The translations under genes were made by a program, and so were the position numbers. Of a DNA stretch of 64,000 nucleotides, positions 57,233-64,000 are shown piece by piece. Position 1 is the stretch's first letter; each line of letters opens with the position of its first letter. A model generated the notes under the pieces. The model searched no databases, had not been told where the DNA came from, and saw nothing but the letters and a program-made list of their open reading frames with translations. This DNA is from Artemisia argyi. Taxonomy: Eukaryota; Streptophyta; Magnoliopsida; Asterales; Asteraceae. The DNA lies in NCBI GenBank assembly GCA_030686995.1, contig CM060696.1:110914949-110978948 (forward strand), read 5' to 3'.

Positions 57233-60200
57233 TATAACAACCCGCATTTTCGGGACATTTCTCCTATTCACTATTCATCGATTACTATTCACCGGTCACT
57301 ATTCATCATTTTACTATTCATCATTTTCGGAGACAGTTTGTGATTCCGAGAAACGTTCAAAATTTTACTATTCATGTGACACTATTCATTCCCGGAGGAA
57401 ATTACTATTCATGATCATCATTCGTCATTAAGTAAACTAAGTTTACGAGTCTTCAAATTCGCGTAACCAGTTAGGTTTAGCTGCGAATTCATGCATCATT
57501 TATTAATGACACTTCATATAGACTGGTGTAGTCTACAAATTATCATCATCACTTGAGAACCTACACGGATATGCATTATTTCTATATACGTATGCTTAAT
57601 TTGTAATTAATGATACCACTCAGTTTTACTATTAACGTATACCCAATACTCCCGACTATGATCCTAACATATTTACATACTCATAATAATAATATAAAAA
57701 TTATATTATTAATTTACCTGGTGTTTTAAAATCAATGGCTATACTTTACGGTCGGAGCTTATAACTCCGTCGGTTTGCGTTATTTCAATACGATAATTAT
57801 TTCAACACCCGATTCTCATCAGGAATATTATTTTACAACTTTTACAACTTCGTCGTATTTTATTTCACCTCGTTAACATTTATTTTTAGTTAACTCGGTA
57901 CCCGATAACACCTAATACATAACAATACCTCACCAATACTTGCACCATGGGACAAGAAAATTAATGAGCTCACAAAACCTTTTCCATGTTTTGCTCCTTA
58001 TTTCACTCCTTTTGCCCCCCTTGGACCAAGACCAAGACCAAGACCACTTTTAGACCATAAAGACTTTCAACAAGTATATAAACTTCCATCTTTCATTTTT
58101 TATTCATTTACAACAAAATAAACTAGCCTAAAATTTGCTCTCATCCTTTCTTTCTCTCTATATGGATCGACCACAACAAGAACACAAGAAGAATCCACCA
58201 TTTTTCAAGATCCAAGTGTTTATCAAGTCCTAATCATGATCTAGTTGGGGTTTTGTGCAAAAATCCCTAGGTTACTTATATATAATCTTCTCCAAAAACT
58301 CATCAAACCTTCAAGTAAGTACATAAATAAATTTATCTACTTTTTATACTTCCATTTGATATATTTTCAAGATATATTGGTTAAACATGCAAATATACTA
58401 TGATCCATACCACTTATTGTTTATTTTTATTTATAAACATAGATCTACAATTTTTATTATCAATCTCATGAGATCCACCATTTTTGGTGATGTTTAGGAA
58501 CCCATGACACCCTAAGAAGGTGTATGGTAGGATTGGGTATTTGTGAAGTTGATTTGAGATAGTTTGGTTAAGTTCTAAACAAGTCTTGAACTAGAAAAGT
58601 TGATATTTACAAACTATAAAAAGGTTCTGTCCAAAAATATGAAACGTGGGAAAATCAGTGGGTTTTGGGTAACTTTGGACCAAAGATTTAGAAAATACAT
58701 TCCGAGACGAAACTATGGCCGAAAACGGGGATAAAATCCGAGTTACGACGAAAAAGATATGCTATTTTCAAGATTAATGACGAAAACTATATTTTCTGAA
58801 AATATTGAATCTGTCCCGAATTTTCTAGCTAGGAAAACTGAGATTTAATGATATCTAGACTAGCCGAGACCTTGAGAAACCTAAAGTATACTTGATTACC
58901 TTCGCGGGGATATAAAGAACATAGAAAACGGGCTTATAACGAAAAAGATACAAGTGTTTGAAATCCGGCGATATATATATATTTCCATCAGCTTTTCTAT
59001 TACAATTTTTGCCGCAAAACTGTCTTTGCGAGACACCACTTTCACGGCTGTTTTTCTTCATGATCGGATCAATTTGAGTCCGAGCCGTAGTTTTACGAAA
59101 TCAAGATCTTCCAACAAGCTTTCCAAATCAATTGGCCGTTCGTCGAATAGACTTATGACGAATAAACTACGACCTCATCTATATACCCGATAAACTATAT
59201 ATTTTGACAGCTTTTACTATAATGAAATTTGCTAAGTATTGAACATAATACTTTCAAGTCACAACAATGAGAGTCGATTTTCTCACCGATCAAGACCCGT
59301 ATAGCCAAAAGTTAAATGACGCGACTTTTAGATATTGTTACAAGGTTTTCAAAAACGCCGAGTTTCATCACTAACCCTTAACGTACAACATTTCGCGACT
59401 TGTTTTGCGAGGCCATTTTGGGCATATTTTCAAGTAATGAAAATGTTATTTTTTCGACGAAAACCTTATAATTGCCAATAAGACACCAAACCAGGATCGT
59501 GGAGTACCGTTTCAACATATTTACCTGAAAAGTGGTTATTAACTTAACGAGACGTCAAAAATATATTTTTTTCGACGATAAACGTTATTTTCGAAACTAA
59601 TGAGTGGTATCGATAACATACGTACTTGCATGTGTAGCATCATTTCATTTCTTACATTAGAAACTATCGTTCATATTAGGTTGCGATTAGAGATCGTGCC
59701 TCATTTCAGTGTATTCACTTTTGTCATCATAGCTATCGCACCAGGTGAGTTCATACCCCCTACTTTTATCTGTTTTTATATCTGTTTTGGGGGAGAATAC
59801 ATGCTCGTTTTTTACTAAACACAATGCTTGAATGCGCAATTGTTTACTTAAACACTACTGTTTCTTTGAAGGCTTGATTGATTATTTAAATGCACCTATG
59901 TGTATATCGGTTGCATACTTGATTATTTTCTCGCATACGCAAATGCTTTATAAACATGCAACACACTTTATGAACTCTTGCTTTTATGCAACACACTTTA
60001 TGAACTCTTGATTTTATGCAACACACTTTATGAACTATTGCTTTTATGCAAACACTTTTATGGACCACACTGAAACTTAAGCTTTGTTTAAACTATTACG
60101 TGGATTAGCCTAAGCCCTGTTATGTCCCAATTATGCCCATCTCATGAACCGTTAATTCCTGCTGGGAAGCTCGAATGTTATAAATAGATCTATTGGGGGT

Positions 60201-60851
60201 AACGCCCCCGTTCGGTTTGGCCGGATAGGCAAACGAACGTATACCATGTCGAAACACAAGTGTCTGGGATAAACACTTGCCGGGCCCTATATATGATTAC
60301 ATGCTCTTTGAGCATGCACACTGTTATAGCTTCGGTTGCATGAACTTAGCGCTAGCGTAATAGACTATTTTTCTATGTGATATTATATTTGTTGTAATGA
60401 TCACACACTCTACTCATGGTCCACAATTCTAATTTTACTGTAAAGTAAACACTATTTCTCATGACATTGTGAGTCACACAATGGTCACAAAACTCTCTAT
60501 TGAACTCACAACACTACTGTTTTATTATACAAACTTATGAACTCACCAACCTCGTGTTGACACTTTTAGCATGTATTTTCAGGTATTAAGCAATGACACG
60601 CTACAGGAAGCTTTGGCAGGGCATGGCATGGTCATAGAAGACTCTGATATTCATATGGGGACCGTTTTAAACTATTTTAAGGGCCTACTTCCGCGCTATT
60701 TTTAACAATGTAAACTCAACATTTTTGATTAAACTATCTTATACTAAATGATTCAAGTGAAACCATTTTTGAACTTGTGTTGTAATACCAATTGAGTTAC
60801 ACCCCAGCTACATGTATGCTTCCGCTGGACCCGATTTTTGGGGGTGTGACA
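57233..60851 (+). repeat. Gypsy B 3' LTR
   Basis: Same length as the 5' LTR (3619 bp), with balancing 1-bp indels, for example ttttt/tttt near 57981 and ttctc/tttctc near 60456. The start is TATAACAACCC, so its terminal TG is mutated. Confidence 0.95.
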
Positions 60852-60856
60852 CATTC

Positions 60857-61357
60857 TTACCCTACCATCCAAAATAATACATCATAGGGGTTTGAGCAAT
60901 CACCTTACACTTGAATCTTTACATACTTTACATTAAACTATACTAATGACTCGAATTAAGAAAATCAAAACACTTGGAGCACTTTTAAGATTAACGTACA
61001 TATGGGGGTAATAATATGATGTTCTTCCCCATTACTCCATAAAATAAGTACTTACCCATGAGTCCCAATCGTCCCAAAACAATATGTACAAGGATATGAC
61101 TCGACTTAGCAACCATGTAATCAATTAGAAAGTTAACTTAGGGTTTAACAAATAACAATAATGCACTAAAAATGAGCGCATACACGGAAGGCTAAGGCGA
61201 TTTGGGTGTACATTTAAGTGGGGTGTAACAAATTCTTCCTTTAAGTAAAATGCTTAAAGTTAGAAACGAAAAGATAGGCTCGGAGGGGTGTACTGGGGGT
61301 TTTGTGTACTAAAAATGAGTACAACGCAAAGGGTGTGGGAAAAATTAGTTGACTTAA
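60857..61357 (-). other. Gypsy A interior, non-coding part
   Basis: AT-rich sequence between the gypsy B insertion and the gag fragment. I recognise no pol sequence. Confidence 0.6.
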
Positions 61358-61890
61358 CTAACGAGTCCATGCTTCATAAAGAGATTCATTTTGACGTTGT
61401 TGGAACATCAAGATGTCATTCCTAAGCTTAGTAGTTCTCCCCGGTGGGAAAAATTGAGCAAGGAAACGAGTGGTGAGATCATCCCATGTGGTGATGGATC
61501 CCGCGGGTAAACGCTCAAGCCATTGACTAGCTTGATCCCGTAGAGAGAATTGGAATAGGCGTAAACGGGTAGTCTCTCTAGTTTCAACACCTAGGTCTAT
61601 GGAATCTACGATTTTGAGGAAGTCCTTAAGGTGTTGGTTTGGATCTTCGGAACGAAGTCCATGGAATGCACATCCGCTTTGCACCAACCGGATGGTGTCG
61701 GATCGCAAGGGGGTCACATTGGCTCCGGTGAGCTCAATGGTGTTTCGGTAGCCTTGGTGGCTAGGTCGGGAATACTCTCCTAAGGTTCGGGGCCTAAGGG
61801 GTTCTAGTGGTGGGTTTTGTTGTGGTGGGATGATGGGTTCAAAGATGTTACCACCTTCCAGGATGTTGGATGGTAAAGAGTTACGAACAA
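61358..61890 (-). pseudogene. Gypsy A gag, C-terminally truncated
   Basis: The minus frame is open from about 61890 to a TAG at 61358. It starts within NSLPSNILEGGN, passes RTLGEYSRPSHQGYRNTIEL, then FHGLRSEDPNQHLKDFL, then WLERLPAGSITTWDDL and RFLAQFFPPGRTTKLRNDI, the core of the retrotransposon gag domain (PF03732 type). It ends at ESLYEAWTR, where family members go on with more gag, a zinc knuckle and pol. The first ATG in frame is uncertain; an upstream stop near 61905 limits the frame. Non-functional remnant. Confidence 0.85.
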
Positions 61891-62007
61891 AAGCACGAAG
61901 AAATAAGATAGACTAAAGAAGACCTAAAAAAAAAAAAAAATCTTACTAGAAAGGAATCTAGCAAGTAGACCTAATAAAAAGAAATCCTAACCTAGACAAT
62001 AACTATT

Positions 62008-62025
62008 CCCCGGGCTGCGGCGCCA
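62008..62025 (-). other. Gypsy A primer-binding site, tRNA-Asp type
   Basis: The minus strand reads TGGCGCCGCAGCCCGGGG six bases from the LTR. Plant tRNA-Asp ends CCCCGGCAACGGCGCCA, whose complement TGGCGCCGTTGCCGGGG matches apart from the middle three to four bases. Confidence 0.75.
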
Positions 62026-62031
62026 AAAACT

Positions 62032-63438
62032 TGATGCGTGGGAATCGCACCTTGCTTTACCTCTCGAGGGATCTCGCGAGGCTTACAACCCCCACCAGGC
62101 AGTGTACCTGATCGTTGTAGTATAGTATAGTGACAAGTACCGGGGGATTGATCGTTCAGCTTAGGAATAGTGTCGCTAGGATTAGAAAACCTAATTAATA
62201 GTTCTAGAGATGAAAGATGATTATTTTTGTATTTTTATGTTTTAATGAAAGCAAGTAAAATCTCGGGTTTTGAAGGAGTGGGCGGAATTAGTTGCTAATC
62301 AACTAACCCAAAACTAAGATGCAATCAAAATAAAATAATAAAAATGAAAATAAACTAATTATACTAAGGTTGTGAGCAGTAATTGGAGAAATTGTGTTTA
62401 CTTAGACTTCATTACTCCCTAGATATCTTTTACATGTCAATTACTTGTTATACTTGTATGGATGACGGATTGTATTCCTTAATACCATTCGTGGGGTGGC
62501 ATACATAACTCCCCAACTCTATGAGCTCTTATCTCCTCCTACACCATGACCCAGCACAACTATAGGGATTGTAAACAGTGGCTCATGCATTAAATACAAC
62601 CAATAAAGACCTAGTACGCCTCGGTTCATGTTTCTTAAGACGTTCAAGCATGTTACCATTGGAGATCTGCCAGTTTTCTTAAGCCTAACATATAATATCA
62701 TTCATCCAAGAACAAGAATAGACAAGTAATCAACAAATAATCAACATCTAGGTTTCATTAGATCTAAGCAAACACAAAGAAAATCTAGCCTAGCATAGTA
62801 GAAATAAGATAAGAACAAAAGATAAACAACCAACACATAGACATATTGATTGAATTAAGAGTATACTTATCTCAATTACAATGCAAGGTCTCAAGGGTTT
62901 GGAACCCTTGAAGAACCTGTAAAAGAGGCACCAAAATCGTCTTTAGGGTTTCACCAAAACTTCTCCTCTTTTTATGAAAAAACTAGAAAACTATATATAG
63001 GAAAATCGTCCTGACGGCGTCAAGAGTTAAATCTGACGCCGTCAACTCGCCGCCATAAACTTCCTCGGACGCCCTAGATCCACTTGTGACGGCCTATGTG
63101 ACGCCGTCACCACCTACGGTAAATTAATCTTGGCCACTTTGACGCCATCATCTACTCATCTGACGCCGTCACCAGCTACGGTAAAATATTCATCATGTCT
63201 GACACCGTCAAGACTTAAGTCGTGACGCCGTCACCTTGTATTTCCAGCTTGGATTTTTGGTACTTTGTCGTTTTCTTCACTTTATGCTCCAAAAACGTCC
63301 AAAATAGCCTCTTTTCCAGAATTCACTCTCCAAACACCTAAAATCACAAAAGGAACGATTTAGGGCAATATTTGATCAAATAAAGTCGGATTCGGGCTTA
63401 AATGACCCCCTAAAAACGGATCATTTTTCGCCTCATCA
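62032..63438 (-). repeat. Gypsy A 5' LTR
   Basis: 1407 bp, almost identical to the 3' LTR. Two of the TGACG 11-mers are mutated here (gacgccatca, gacaccgtca). It abuts the downstream half of the Helitron Rep gene. Confidence 0.95.
62112..62136 (+). other. tRNA-Asp 5'-half-like segment in gypsy A U5
   Basis: The plus strand carries TCGTTGTAGTATAGT, identical to nucleotides 2-16 of plant tRNA-Asp(GUC) as I remember it, followed after a 5-nt duplication by TGACAAGTA (tRNA: TGGTAAGTA). It is 80 nt from the U5 end. The element RNA is the complement, so it could pair with the tRNA 5' half. Also at 49245 and 34214. Confidence 0.6.
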
Positions 63439-64000
63439 ATAAGTTACATAACGGTTATGTCATCCCGTATAATGATCAGCTTCTAAAACGCTACCAATGC
63501 CACATTAACGTTGAGTGGTGCAACTAGACCGGGTCAATCAAATATTTGTTTAAGTATATAAACAAGGATCCGGATAGAGTATCGGCACAGTTGTATGAAC
63601 CTGTTACCACGGAAGACAAGGGCGTTCTTAGATTGCAGATAAGGGCGTTCTTAGATTGCAGATAAACCTATTGACGAGATAAGGGCGTTCTTAGATTGCA
63701 GATACCTATCTGCTTGCGAGGCTGCGTGGCGGCGGTTTGGTTTTGAGATTCATTATAGAACACCATCTGTTGAGAGGCTGTCCTTTCATCTTGAGGGCGA
63801 ACAGCAAGTTGTCTATGACGAAGACGCTGATCTTGAAACAGCCGTTCAAAAGCAAACAGTTGGGGCTGATATGTTTGATGGTTGGATGAGGATGAATGAA
63901 AAGTATCCGTCGGCAAGGAATCTAACGTATGCTGAGTTTCCTACTAAATTTGTCTGGAATGCTCCTAAAAGAATTTGGATACGTAGGAAGCAAGGAAGAT
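63439..64000 (+). pseudogene. Helitron 2 Rep coding region, downstream part
   Basis: After the ataag duplication the interrupted frame resumes: [26 protein letters not shown], then a TAG, then SIKYLFKYINKDPDRV, all typical of Helitron Rep. The stop replaces a Gln codon of the family. Two extra 23-bp copies inserted at 63618-63664 add another stop. Beyond them the frame is clean to the window edge: DEIRAFLDCRYLSACEA, FEIHYRTPSVERLSFHLEG and NLTYAEFPTKFVW. The gene continues outside the window, where the helicase should follow. With two stops and a 14-kb insertion it is dead. Confidence 0.88.
63618..63704. repeat. Three copies of a 23-bp word in Helitron Rep
   Basis: aagggcgttcttagattgca plus gat occurs twice in tandem and a third time 16 bp further on. 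Only the third copy fits the conserved protein (IRAFLDCR), so the first two are additions. Confidence 0.92.

Larger units (their letters stand above)
51196..60851 (+). mobile_element. Gypsy B, young non-autonomous element with 3.6-kb LTRs
   Basis: Two 3619-bp LTRs (51196-54814 and 57233-60851) are flanked by exact cattc duplications (51191-51195 and 60852-60856). The 2.4-kb interior starts with an initiator-Met primer site at 54818 and ends with the purine tract aagggggtgag. Only a stop-ridden integrase relic is left inside. I count about fifteen differences between the LTRs, roughly 0.4 percent, so the element jumped recently although its own genes were already dead. It is inserted in the interior of gypsy A. 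Confidence 0.95.
49165..63438 (-). mobile_element. Gypsy A (Tat/Athila-like), non-autonomous, carrying gypsy B
   Basis: Two 1407-bp LTRs (49165-50571 and 62032-63438), each TGATGCG..CTCATCA, are flanked by exact ataag duplications (49160-49164 and 63439-63443). On the minus strand a primer site resembling the tRNA-Asp 3' end lies at 62025-62008, followed by gag. Without gypsy B the interior is only about 1.8 kb and has no protease, RT or integrase. The sequence next to LTR 1 has the 'gaggacaagcaaat..' hairpin and purine tract familiar from plant Tat/Athila-type elements. The LTRs differ at only a handful of positions, so insertion is recent. Confidence 0.92.

Overview
The window reads as nuclear DNA of a flowering plant, most likely a eudicot; the family is not determined. 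The reasons are GT-AG introns, plant F-box and ZAT-type zinc-finger sequences, a cytosolic tRNA-Ile(AAU) gene, AT-rich spacers with microsatellites, and a very high load of plant transposons. There are no operons, CRISPR arrays or bacterial genes. Most of the 64 kb is nested mobile DNA around a small duplicated host locus.

Layout. 1-4617: a decayed Ty3/gypsy element with a Stowaway-like MITE inside. 4620-5539: the 5' end of a minus-strand Copia element with a short-period CGCAG repeat. 5540-6885: a fragment (block X') of a segment repeated at 43-46 kb. 6886-10300: the right part of a CACTA transposon carrying a clean ten-exon DUF8039/Ulp1-like protease gene. 10563-22217: a Copia cluster on the minus strand, with a palindromic LTR, a full LTR, a frameshifted gag-pol, a second full LTR, an uninterrupted 1333-residue gag-pol and a truncated LTR. 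22586-23308: a ZAT-type zinc-finger pseudogene with one premature stop. 23566-23785: a tRNA-like sequence facing a tRNA-Ile gene. About 25830-30350 and 37840-45490: two copies of an F-box/LRR plus coiled-coil locus; copy 1 is frameshifted, copy 2 reads through. Between them lie a 6.2-kb Helitron (30683-36882), with captured RAE1-like and SnRK1-like exon fragments, a helicase relic and a gypsy solo LTR, and a 616-bp mini-Helitron (36977-37592) facing it tail to tail. 47571-64000: another Helitron region whose Rep coding sequence is split by gypsy A (49165-63438, TSD ataag), itself split by gypsy B (51196-60851, TSD cattc).

The host content is modest: the F-box genes (probable SCF ubiquitin-ligase substrate receptors), the coiled-coil sequences, the zinc-finger pseudogene and the tRNA gene. 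The most unusual signals are in the retroelements. The Copia family has no recognisable tRNA primer site; where the site should be lies a 14-nt perfect complement to its own U5, which suggests self-priming. Gypsy A has a tRNA-Asp-type primer site plus a second match to the 5' half of tRNA-Asp in its U5, and an array of near-palindromic TGACG sites upstream of its TATA box. Gypsy B and its decayed relative at 1-4617 keep matching splice sites inside their LTRs. Family assignments rest on motif recognition from memory; no database search was run.
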